In this document: one piece after another, positions 32,890 through 40,242 of the stretch
How the letters are laid out: each line of letters begins with the position of its first letter
Position numbering within the stretch: the first letter of the stretch is position 1
DNA from: Actinokineospora sp. NBRC 105648
GTDB taxonomy: Bacteria > Actinomycetota > Actinomycetes > Mycobacteriales > Pseudonocardiaceae
Assembly (NCBI RefSeq): GCF_030269645.1
Contig: NZ_BSTR01000067.1
Coordinates: forward strand, 1 to 40,242
DNA length: 40,242 nucleotides
Reading direction: 5' to 3'
Notes under the pieces: generated by a model
What the model saw: only the letters and a program-made list of their open reading frames with translations
What the model was told of the DNA's origin: nothing
Database searches by the model: none
Position numbers and translations under genes: made by a program

Positions 32890-33706
32890 TCTCGGTGATC
32901 AGCCGGGCTGAGGCGGCCTCGTCCAGCGCGACGCTGAGCAGCTCGACCACCACCTGGTCGTACCGCTTGACCTCGGCGGTGTCCTCGACGAACAGGCTCG
33001 ACGTCCGGTTCTCCAGCAGCACCAGCGCCCCCCGGTTGGGGAACTGCATCCGCCGGAACGAGCCGCGCAGGCCGGGGTGGCCGTGGCCGAGCCGCGGCAC
33101 CACGCGGATGGTGACGTCCTTCTTGCGGCCCGCCTCGACCAGGTAGCGCAGCTGGCCGCGCATGACGTCGCCACCGCCGACCGTGGTGCGTAAGGCGTTC
33201 TCGGCCAAGATGGCGTAGTAGCGCGGGGAATGGCTCTTGCGCAGAACAGCTTGGCGGCGGATGCGTTCGGTCGTCCGCTCTTCGATGGCGTGCTCGTCGA
33301 CCATGTCCACCTCGCGCAGCACCGCTTGCGCGTACGGGACTGTCTGCAACAGGGCGGGTACGAGAGCGGCCTGGTAGTCGACCAGCATCTCGGCCTTGGA
33401 CTCCAGCACGCGCAGCGAGGCCGACGGCGTCTCCTCCGGCCACGCGGTCGGCTCGGCGGCGTCGTGGGCCAGCGCGACCAGGTCGTCGTACTGCGGGCCG
33501 CGCACGCCGTAGAGCACCAGCAGCGCCTTGACGTCGTCGATCTTGCGCGGCTTGCGGCCGTTCTCCATCCGGCTCAGCTTGGACGTGCTGATCCCGGTCT
33601 TCGCGGTCACGTCGGCCAGGCTCAGCCCGGCGGTCTCCCGGTAACCGCGGAGCTCCTCGCCGAGCAGTTCGAGCCGGACCGTGGTGTCCGGTGGGTGCAG
33701 CGTCAC
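32879..33706 (-). CDS. XRE-family regulator with DUF5753 domain
   Basis: This 275-residue protein has an N-terminal Cro/C1-type HTH (about 10-65: LGEELRGYRETAGLSLADV, GISTSKLSRMENGRKPRKID) and a C-terminal DUF5753 domain (about 95-270) with VPALLQTVPYAQAVLR and IRVVPRLGHGHPGL. Such regulators are very common in Streptomyces and relatives and usually pair with a small DUF397 gene. No DUF397 frame is seen beside it. GTG 33706 is preferred since homology begins there; the frame is open to 33772. It is divergent from mdh, so both may share regulatory DNA at 33707-33923. Confidence 0.88.
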   Translation of the reverse strand: MTLHPPDTTVRLELLGEELRGYRETAGLSLADVTAKTGISTSKLSRMENGRKPRKIDDVKALLVLYGVRGPQYDDLVALAHDAAEPTAWPEETPSASLRVLESKAEMLVDYQAALVPALLQTVPYAQAVLREVDMVDEHAIEERTTERIRRQAVLRKSHSPRYYAILAENALRTTVGGGDVMRGQLRYLVEAGRKKDVTIRVVPRLGHGHPGLRGSFRRMQFPNRGALVLLENRTSSLFVEDTAEVKRYDQVVVELLSVALDEAASARLITEISG

Positions 33707-33923
33707 AGCGCCATGATCGGGGCCGGGGCCGCTGGATTCGCGCAGCTCAGAGCCTTGTCGGGGCAGAACCACCCGAAGGGGTCGAGACCCTGCTCACCGC
33801 GCGGGTCCGCGCGCCCCCGCAGTTGGTAGCCTCCCCGGTGCCGGGCGACGTCGCCGACAGGGCGTGGGACTGCCGTGTGATCGCTCCGCTGTCTCATTCA
33901 CCTGTCTCGGGAGGATCTGCCAA

Positions 33924-34898
<975 letters not shown>

Positions 34899-34905
34899 TC
34901 CCCAC

Positions 34906-34977
34906 GCTCCCACCGCGGCGGCCGCTACCGGAACCTCGGTAGCTCCCACCGCGGCGGCCGCTACCGGAACCTCGGTA
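34906..34977. repeat. Perfect 36-bp tandem duplication
   Basis: Two identical 36-bp copies (34906-34941 and 34942-34977) lie directly after mdh. Each carries the left half and loop of the downstream terminator. The first copy also contains its own small hairpin (CTACCG/CGGTAG, 34925-34942). Confidence 0.9.
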
Positions 34978-34996
34978 GCGGCCGCCGCGGTGTTTT
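34947..34996 (+). terminator. Rho-independent terminator of mdh
   Basis: A perfect 20-bp stem joins 34947-34966 and 34973-34992 with loop GAACCT, followed by TTTT. The left arm is duplicated upstream, so two alternative stems can form. The downstream gene begins only about 12 nt later. Confidence 0.9.
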
Positions 34997-35007
34997 ACGG
35001 TGCACGG

Positions 35008-35823
35008 GTGACCTTCATCCCCTGGCCGGTCCCCGAGCCCGAGTTGACCGCGGACGTCAGCGCTGTCCTGGCCGACGCTGCCCGTGCGGCCTCGGCCGCG
35101 TACCGCGAGGCCCGCCGTCTGCTGACCCGGCCCGAGTTGGCCGAAGAGATCGCGATGGGCGCCGACGGCACCCCGACGATGCGGGTCGACTCACTCGTAG
35201 AGGACGCCATCGCCGAGTCCGCTCACCGCAACCGAGTGAACCTCTTGTCCGAAGAGGCCGGTTTCATCGACAACGGCTCGGCGACCACTTTGGTCATAGA
35301 TCCGATGGACGGTTCGTCCAACGCCGCTGCGGGCGTTCCGCTCTCCTGTTTCGCCGGTGTTGTGGCGCGCGACTCCATCGCCGAAGAGGCCCTGACCGTG
35401 TGGCTCGACACCGGTAGGTCTTGGTGGGCTAAGAGGGGCCAGGCCACTCCGTACCGCACTACCGGACGCACCACGTTGGCCGGCGCGACGGTGAACCTGC
35501 TGCGGCCGAAGGACAACAACCGCGACGCCTGGCTGCGGGTGGCCGACCGAGCGAGCAGGCTGCGGATCCTGGGCACGACCTGCCTGGAGTGCGTGCTGGT
35601 CGCCGAGGGCTCGGTCGACGCGTTCGCCGACGCGGGCTCGGACACCCTGCGGATCGTGGACCTGGCCGCCGCCCTGGTGACTGTCCCGGCCGCGGGCGGC
35701 GCCGTGATCGACGCGCATGGCCGGGACCTGTCCTTTGACCCGGACCTGACTCGACGCTGGTCCGGTATCGCGGCGGCCACGTCCCAGTTGGCCGAAGAGA
35801 TCGCGGAGACTGTTCTCGGCTAA
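35008..35823 (+). CDS. Inositol monophosphatase-family phosphatase
   Basis: This 271-residue member of the Mg-dependent inositol monophosphatase/CysQ/FBPase superfamily has metal-binding motifs LLSEEAG (about 87-93) and IDPMDGSSN (about 103-111), matching D-P-x-D-G-T/S-x-N. The C-terminal V-D-L-A-A-A-L...AAGG at about 218-232 corresponds to the family W-D-x-A-A-G. Substrate could be inositol phosphate, histidinol phosphate or PAP; the sequence does not decide. The GTG at 35008 is so close to the mdh terminator that the mRNA may be nearly leaderless. It converges with the next gene with a 4-bp overlap. Confidence 0.87.
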   Translation: MTFIPWPVPEPELTADVSAVLADAARAASAAYREARRLLTRPELAEEIAMGADGTPTMRVDSLVEDAIAESAHRNRVNLLSEEAGFIDNGSATTLVIDPMDGSSNAAAGVPLSCFAGVVARDSIAEEALTVWLDTGRSWWAKRGQATPYRTTGRTTLAGATVNLLRPKDNNRDAWLRVADRASRLRILGTTCLECVLVAEGSVDAFADAGSDTLRIVDLAAALVTVPAAGGAVIDAHGRDLSFDPDLTRRWSGIAAATSQLAEEIAETVLG

Positions 35824-36755
35824 GGGATCAAGACAGGCTTACCGGTGATCTTTCGGCCAAGGTGTTCCCGCAGCGCCGTTTCTGCTTCCTTGAGCGGGTA
35901 GCGCACTACGGGCACTCGGATCCCCGACGCGAACACGGTGCCCAGGTCCTCCGCGAATTGCTTGTCCGGCTTCACGTTGAACAGGTAGGCCCGCCTGCCA
36001 CGCCCCAGCCCGAGGACGCGGCGGGCCTGCCACACGGCGACCCGCCCCGCGATCACGAGGAACGGCAGGATCGGCGGTCCGGATGTCTTGTCGCCGGAGT
36101 CGTTGCCGTAAGCGACGACCGTTCCGCCGCGGTTGAGCAGGCCGTAAGAGGCGACCAAGTGCTTGCCGCCGAGGTGGTCGAAGATCACGTCCGCGGCTAC
36201 CCGGACCTCGCCGTGGTAGTCCACCGGCGTGGCACCCAACGCGCGAACGGCCTCGTGCTTCGCGGGTGACGCCGTGCCGACGACCGACGCGCCGCGCTGC
36301 ACGGCGAGCTGGGTCAGGAGCATGCCGACACCGCCGGACGCGCCGTGCACTAAGACCGTCTGCCCGGCGCGCACCTTGGCCAGTTCGATCATCCGCAGCG
36401 CGGTCACACCGTTGGTGACCAGCGCGACCGCGTCGGCCGGGTCGAGGCCGTCGGGCACCGGGACCAGGGTCGCCGGGTCGAGCTGGACCAGGCTCGACCA
36501 GCTCCCGGTCCGCGGCATCGCGGCGACCCGCTGCCCGGCCAGCGGCCCCTCGACGACGGTGCCGACCAGGTCGTAGCCGCTCACGAACGGGAACTTCGGC
36601 TGGTTGTAGAACCGCCCCTGCAGCAGTTCGCCGTCACCCGCGCTGACCCCGGCCGCCTCGACCCGGACCAACGCCTTCGCCGGGTCGCGGGTGAGTTCGA
36701 CCTCGCGCGTGGCCAACCGGCCCTTCTCGACCATGACGACCTGCTCGACCTTCAC
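35820..36755 (-). CDS. Zinc-independent MDR/quinone oxidoreductase-like protein
   Basis: This 311-residue protein belongs to the medium-chain dehydrogenase/reductase family. The N-terminal catalytic domain lacks the catalytic-zinc ligands of alcohol dehydrogenases (AAGVSAGDGELLQGRF, PFVSGYDLVGTV), and the NADPH-binding domain has VLVHGASGGVGMLLTQLA. This points to a quinone reductase-like or enoyl reductase-like activity on unknown substrates. GTG at 36755 is preceded by GGAG/AAGGG. The frame remains open upstream, but this start matches family length. Confidence 0.87.
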   Translation of the reverse strand: MKVEQVVMVEKGRLATREVELTRDPAKALVRVEAAGVSAGDGELLQGRFYNQPKFPFVSGYDLVGTVVEGPLAGQRVAAMPRTGSWSSLVQLDPATLVPVPDGLDPADAVALVTNGVTALRMIELAKVRAGQTVLVHGASGGVGMLLTQLAVQRGASVVGTASPAKHEAVRALGATPVDYHGEVRVAADVIFDHLGGKHLVASYGLLNRGGTVVAYGNDSGDKTSGPPILPFLVIAGRVAVWQARRVLGLGRGRRAYLFNVKPDKQFAEDLGTVFASGIRVPVVRYPLKEAETALREHLGRKITGKPVLIP

Positions 36756-37150
36756 GTGTTGTTCCCTTTTCTCCGGGGTGGCCGCGATCGCCGAACTGGC
36801 GGGGTCCACACCGGACTGGTGTACCCGCGGCCGCGACGCGCTGTTGACTGCGCTGATCGTCGACGCTGGTCCCGATCTTGCCAAGGCCCTGGCGGCGAGC
36901 AGTTCGCGCGACAGTCCACAAAAGTACTTTCGCCTCTGGTAAGTGGGTGTCCACGGCCTTGCGGCACTTCCTGTTCCCGGTGCTACCGAGACGAGGTCGG
37001 AGCGCGGCCGGATGTGTAACCCATTCGTGGCTGTATGCCCCGATAGCGTGAACGTTGCGGAGATGGCATCACATACCGCCGCGAAATGCGTTTCCCTGCT
37101 GACGGTTCGCCGACAACCACAGCGCGAACACCGGGACAGGAGGCAACGAG
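36756..37150. other. Divergent intergenic region between MDR and SsgA-like genes
   Basis: About 395 bp without a convincing gene; several overlapping small frames have no domain. It must hold promoters for both divergent genes. GATAGCGT near 37042 could be a -10 type element for the SsgA-like gene, but no clear -35 partner is visible. Confidence 0.4.
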
Positions 37151-37555
37151 ATGACCATTGACGCTGAGCACTCCGAGCAGATCATCTCGCTCTACGGCGG
37201 CAGCACGCCGGTGCGCTCGCGCTGGACCTATCGGGCGCACGAGCCGTTCACCGTGGCCGCCGCCTTCCAGACCGACAAGGACCGCTGGGTGGAGTGGATC
37301 TTCGGCCGCGACCTGCTGGTGGACGGCCTGTCCGGCCCGGCGGGCGAGGGCGACGTGCGGCTGAGCCCGGACGTGGTCGACGGGCACGCGGTGCTGGTCC
37401 TGGAGATCGAGTCGCCGGACGGGCACGCCCTGCTCGAGATGGACTACGAGGCGGTGCAGAACTTCCTCGCGACCACCGCGGCCATGGTGCCGCTGGGCAC
37501 CGAGAGCGACTACTTCGACATCGATGCCCTGATCGAGGAAATCACCAACGTGTGA
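37151..37555 (+). CDS. SsgA-family sporulation/cell-division protein (SsgB-like)
   Basis: This 134-residue SsgA-like protein has the family pattern of a hydrophobic N-terminal strand region, YRAHEPFTVAAAF, WVEWIFGRDLLVDGL, GDVRLSP and a C-terminal helix with VPLGTESDYFDIDALI. Members recruit or position FtsZ and control septation and cell-wall remodelling in sporulating actinomycetes; SsgB itself marks sporulation septa. Its length and close match to the common core suggest an SsgB-like role, which is inferred. ATG at 37151 behind ACAGGAGG. Monocistronic, ended by a strong hairpin. Confidence 0.92.
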   Translation: MTIDAEHSEQIISLYGGSTPVRSRWTYRAHEPFTVAAAFQTDKDRWVEWIFGRDLLVDGLSGPAGEGDVRLSPDVVDGHAVLVLEIESPDGHALLEMDYEAVQNFLATTAAMVPLGTESDYFDIDALIEEITNV

Positions 37556-37580
37556 TCACCTGACCCGCTCCCGCGGCGTG

Positions 37581-37620
37581 CGACGGCCGCCTGCCCTCCT
37601 TGTCGGGCAGGCGGCCGTCG
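37581..37620. terminator. Bidirectional terminator
   Basis: A perfect 16-bp stem, 37581-37596 with 37605-37620, loop TCCTTGTC, lies in the gap between the SsgA-like gene and the convergent lipoprotein gene. No clear T-run follows. Confidence 0.8.
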
Positions 37621-37625
37621 ACGCG

Positions 37626-38006
37626 TCAGAGGCAGGCCTGCGAGAGCGTGTTGACCGCGTCGACCTTGTTCTTGGCCCAGCTGGTGATGCTCGTCGGGTC
37701 CAGGTTGGGCACGGTCAGCTCGCTGACCTTGTCCGACATGTCGTTGAGCGCCTCGCGCAGCGCGGCGTCCGGGCTCTTCTCCGCCAGGGCGGTGAGGTCG
37801 TCGGCCGTGCGCTTGGCGTCCTCGGCGGTCTTCTCCACGTTCTGCGCGCTCGGGGTGAAGTTGGCGAGCTTGAGCGCCTCGACGCAGATGCCCGCCTTGT
37901 CGGTGGCGTTGCTCGCCGCGCTGGTCGCGTTGGTGACGGCCTCGCACGCGGTCAGGCCGCTGAGCAGGGCCGCCGCGGCCAGGACGGTCGCCAGCCGGGA
38001 TCGCAT
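37626..38006 (-). CDS. Small secreted lipoprotein
   Basis: This 126-residue protein has a signal peptide with lipobox LTAC and lipidated Cys at residue 21. The mature part is mostly helical, with repeated Lys/Glu/Asp/Ala segments (NVEKTAEDAKRTADDLTAL, SWAKNKVDAV) and two further Cys (one in GICVEAL, one at the C-terminal end), likely one disulfide. I do not recognise the family. It lies 57 bp downstream of, and in the same orientation as, the membrane Ser/Thr kinase, so the two may be one operon with related envelope functions. Confidence 0.83.
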   Translation of the reverse strand: MRSRLATVLAAAALLSGLTACEAVTNATSAASNATDKAGICVEALKLANFTPSAQNVEKTAEDAKRTADDLTALAEKSPDAALREALNDMSDKVSELTVPNLDPTSITSWAKNKVDAVNTLSQACL

Positions 38007-38062
38007 GGTGCCCCCAGGGGGTAGGAGTGATGACCGGGTCAGAATATCCGTTTTGCCCGATA

Positions 38063-39460
38063 CTAGGCCGAACTGAACGCGCTCCCCGTCGGCTGCCCCG
38101 CCGAAGCGGGCCGAGCGATGCAGAACACGTAGGTGCGGTTCGGGCTGCCGACCTTGGTGGGGAATATATCGATCTTCCAGCCGGTGGTGTCCGCCCCGGG
38201 GCGGGTCCGGGCCGCCATGACCTCGGCCGAGCAGAACTTGACGACCTCGGGCAGCGCGTTGACCTGGTCTTCGCTCATGTCCTCGGCGGGGAGCCAGGTG
38301 CCCGAGAAGGCCTGCCAGCTGTGCGGGCCCGCGCAGTCCAGCGGGGAGGCCTTGAAGTCGACGCCGCCCAGGTTGATCAGGCCGCCGAAGCACTTGTCCT
38401 TGACGCAGAACCCGCGCTCAGCGCTGCCGTCACAGGCAGCCATACCTGGTGGCGGCCCGACCGCGGGCTCGGAAGTAGTGGTAGCCGTCGTCGGTGTGGG
38501 AGCTGCGTTGCTCGTCACCGGTGTTACGAGCCCGCGTCCGAAGAACCCCGCCGCGACCAAGACCGGCACGGTAAGCGCTGCCGCGACAACCCTCCCGCTC
38601 TTGCCCCTAGAGGATGCGACCCGCGGAAGAGGTCGCGCAGGGCGAAGACCGTCGAGTTCGTCGCGCAGCTGTGCCGCGGTGGGGGTGCGCTGATTGGAGT
38701 CCGCGGCAAGAGCGTTCAAGAGCGCAGCGTTCAACGCGGGGGGCGCGTGTTCGATGGGAGGCACCGGCGCCCTAAGAGCTGCGATCAGGCCATCTAGTGA
38801 CTGCGCGGGCCACGGGATCTCACGTGGGCGGGCGCCTGAGGCGAGGATGTAGAGGGTGGCCGCTAGCGAGTAGATGTCCCCGGAAGCGCTAGGGGCAGCG
38901 TGCGCGAAGACCTCCGGCGCGGCGTAGTACGGGCTAAGAGCTCCTACCGTTACGGTGCTCTCGGCGTGTGCGTCCAGGATCGCGGCCAACCCGAAGTCGG
39001 CCAGCTTCACCGCGCCGAATGCGTTGACCAGGATGTTCCCCGGCTTGATGTCCCGGTGCAGGATCCCCACCTGGTGCGCGTGCGCGAGGGCGTCGGCCAG
39101 CCGCGCGCCCATCTCGACCACCTCGCCCACCGGCAGCGGCCCGCGCTGGGCGAGCACGTCGGCGAGGGAGCCGCCGGTGCACAGCTCCATGACGATGTAG
39201 GGCCTGCCGTCGGCGGTCACCCCGGCGTCGTAGACGTTGACCACGTGCGGGTGCCCGGAGAGCCGGGCGGCTGCCCGGGCCTCGCGCAGGAACCGGTCCC
39301 GGTCGCGGTCGGTCTGCAGCACCCGGTTGTCGACCTTCACGGCGACGTCGCGCCGCAACCGGTCCTGCCGAGCGAGGAAGACGGTGCCGAACCCGCCCTG
39401 GCCGAGCGGGCCTGCCATGGTCAGGCCGGGAATCGTGGGCGGGGAGGGCACGGAGTTCAC
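38063..39460 (-). CDS. Membrane Ser/Thr protein kinase (PknB-type)
   Basis: At 465 residues this is a Hanks-type kinase. Glycine loop GPLGQGGFGTVF (17-28), ATP-binding K42, catalytic H135-R136-D137 in HRDIKPGN, D155 of DFG, and an activation-loop SPYYAAPE are present, so the kinase should be active. One transmembrane helix at about 291-307 is followed by a Thr/Pro-rich spacer and an extracellular domain (about 340-465) containing several Cys (C343, C352, C357 and others), probably disulfide-bonded. No PASTA repeats. The external domain may sense a ligand. ATG at 39460. Confidence 0.92.
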   Translation of the reverse strand: MNSVPSPPTIPGLTMAGPLGQGGFGTVFLARQDRLRRDVAVKVDNRVLQTDRDRDRFLREARAAARLSGHPHVVNVYDAGVTADGRPYIVMELCTGGSLADVLAQRGPLPVGEVVEMGARLADALAHAHQVGILHRDIKPGNILVNAFGAVKLADFGLAAILDAHAESTVTVGALSPYYAAPEVFAHAAPSASGDIYSLAATLYILASGARPREIPWPAQSLDGLIAALRAPVPPIEHAPPALNAALLNALAADSNQRTPTAAQLRDELDGLRPARPLPRVASSRGKSGRVVAAALTVPVLVAAGFFGRGLVTPVTSNAAPTPTTATTTSEPAVGPPPGMAACDGSAERGFCVKDKCFGGLINLGGVDFKASPLDCAGPHSWQAFSGTWLPAEDMSEDQVNALPEVVKFCSAEVMAARTRPGADTTGWKIDIFPTKVGSPNRTYVFCIARPASAGQPTGSAFSSA

Positions 39461-39490
39461 GCGTGGAATGTACTTCTAAGGTGGACGGCG

Positions 39491-40141
39491 ATGGACTCAC
39501 CCACGATCATCGACACCGCCCCCGGCACCTGCGGCGACCTGGTACTGCGCCGCGCGGGCCACCACTACGAGATCATCGCCGACGGCATGTTCCTGATGGA
39601 CACCCGAGCAGGCGAGTCAGAGCGGCTGCTGGTCCGCGCGGCGGCCGCCAGGATGCCCGGCCACAGGCTGTTGATAGGCGGCCTAGGTGTCGGCATCTCC
39701 CTGCACGAGGCCCTGTCCCTCGACGTCCGGTCGATCACGGTCGTCGAACGCGAGCCCGCGGTGGTGAACTGGAACCACCAGCACTTCGGCAACACGGCGG
39801 CGCTGTCGGACCCACGAGTCCGATGCCTCCAGACCGACCTGGTCTCTTGGCTGGCGACGACCCCCGAACGCTTCGATGCCCTCTGCCTGGACATAGACAA
39901 CGGCCCCGACTGGACACTGTCGTCAAGCAACGCGTCCCTGTACTCCGCCGAAGGCCTGGACGTCCTCGCCTCCCGCCTAACCCCCGGCGGCATCCTGACA
40001 ATCTGGAGCGCGGCCGACAGCCAACCGTTCACGGCGGCCTTGCGGGACCGGTTCACCCACGTCGAAGTCCTCCCGGTCCCGGTTCCCCGCGGCGAACCAG
40101 ACGTGGTCTTCCTGGCTAGTACGGCAGCCGCCATTTGTTAG
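39491..40141 (+). CDS. Spermidine synthase-like SAM-binding protein
   Basis: This 216-residue protein has a class I Rossmann fold of the spermine/spermidine synthase type: LIGGLGVGISLHEAL (glycine loop), SITVVEREPAVVNWN (acidic residue of strand two), RFDALCLDIDNGPDW (motif equivalent to D-x-x-x-D) and a closing hydrophobic strand. The family also includes methyltransferases, so polyamine synthesis is not established. ATG at 39491 behind AAGGTGGACG. It is divergent from the kinase by 30 bp. Its stop overlaps the end of the right-edge transposase-like frame by three bases. Confidence 0.83.
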   Translation: MDSPTIIDTAPGTCGDLVLRRAGHHYEIIADGMFLMDTRAGESERLLVRAAAARMPGHRLLIGGLGVGISLHEALSLDVRSITVVEREPAVVNWNHQHFGNTAALSDPRVRCLQTDLVSWLATTPERFDALCLDIDNGPDWTLSSSNASLYSAEGLDVLASRLTPGGILTIWSAADSQPFTAALRDRFTHVEVLPVPVPRGEPDVVFLASTAAAIC

Positions 40142-40242
40142 CTGACCTGGGTGTTCTCGATGTCGCGGGCGAGTCTGGTGCGTTTGTGGAACCAGCGTGA
40201 GCGTGCTTGGTGGGTGCGTCGCCAGTTCACCCAGTGGGTTGT
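40138..40242 (-). CDS. Transposase-like C-terminal fragment (cut by window edge)
   Basis: A minus-strand frame enters from the right edge and stops at TAA 40138-40140, giving 34 residues (THWVNWRRTHQARSRWFHKR then TRLARDIENTQVS). The W-R-R-x-H-Q-x-R-x-R-W-x-H-K-R pattern resembles the C-terminus of several actinobacterial transposases (IS701-like in my memory). The fragment is too short to be sure of family or of intactness. Confidence 0.4.
   Translation of the reverse strand, partial: TTHWVNWRRTHQARSRWFHKRTRLARDIENTQVS

Overview
This window looks like chromosomal DNA of a high-GC filamentous actinomycete, most likely Pseudonocardiaceae (Saccharothrix/Actinokineospora-type). The reasons are very high GC, many GTG starts, an SsgA-like sporulation/division protein, actinobacterial LexA boxes, and the gene order sucC-sucD-DUF5336-DUF6350-purN-purH, which I know from mycobacteria. 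Family placement is an inference. Both window edges cut through what look like transposase genes.

Layout. 1-6.3 kb: transposase start, a cytosolic beta-lactamase-like serine hydrolase, a small Cys-containing protein, an M23 peptidase, a 1.1-kb C-rich stretch without a convincing gene, a polytopic membrane protein and a small B12-binding-like protein. 6.3-13 kb: succinyl-CoA synthetase (sucCD), two membrane proteins related to mycobacterial division-associated Rv0954/Rv0955, then purN-purH, the last steps of purine synthesis and one-carbon transfer. 13-20.3 kb: a thioesterase, then the SOS mutagenesis cassette imuA'-imuB-(33-codon ORF)-dnaE2, with two perfect LexA boxes and a large fold-back element before dnaE2. 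20.3-24.2 kb: a GT-B glycosyltransferase, a retron (ncRNA plus reverse transcriptase), a universal stress protein and a pentapeptide-repeat protein. 24.2-28.4 kb: a giant TNT-domain protein with a very long disordered linker. 28.5-37.6 kb: MFS and YdcZ/DMT exporters around a TrmB/LuxR-type regulator, folD-DUF3017, an XRE/DUF5753 regulator, mdh, an inositol-monophosphatase-family enzyme, a quinone-oxidoreductase-like MDR and an SsgA-like protein. 37.6-40.2 kb: a lipoprotein, a membrane Ser/Thr kinase, a spermidine-synthase-like protein and a transposase 3' end.

The most interesting element is the retron at 21664-23111. The reverse transcriptase has the YADD, LPQG and xAGLVVN motifs. Just upstream I can fold by hand a complete msr-msd RNA: a 19-bp a1/a2 duplex with one bulge, an AGC directly after a1 (candidate branching G at 21684), two msr hairpins, and an msd stem whose base abuts a2. 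No standard retron effector gene is adjacent. The retron lies near the SOS cassette and directly upstream of the stress and pentapeptide-repeat genes, so a link to DNA damage or phage defence is possible but unproven.

All calls come from reading the sequence and remembered family features. No database search or folding program was run.
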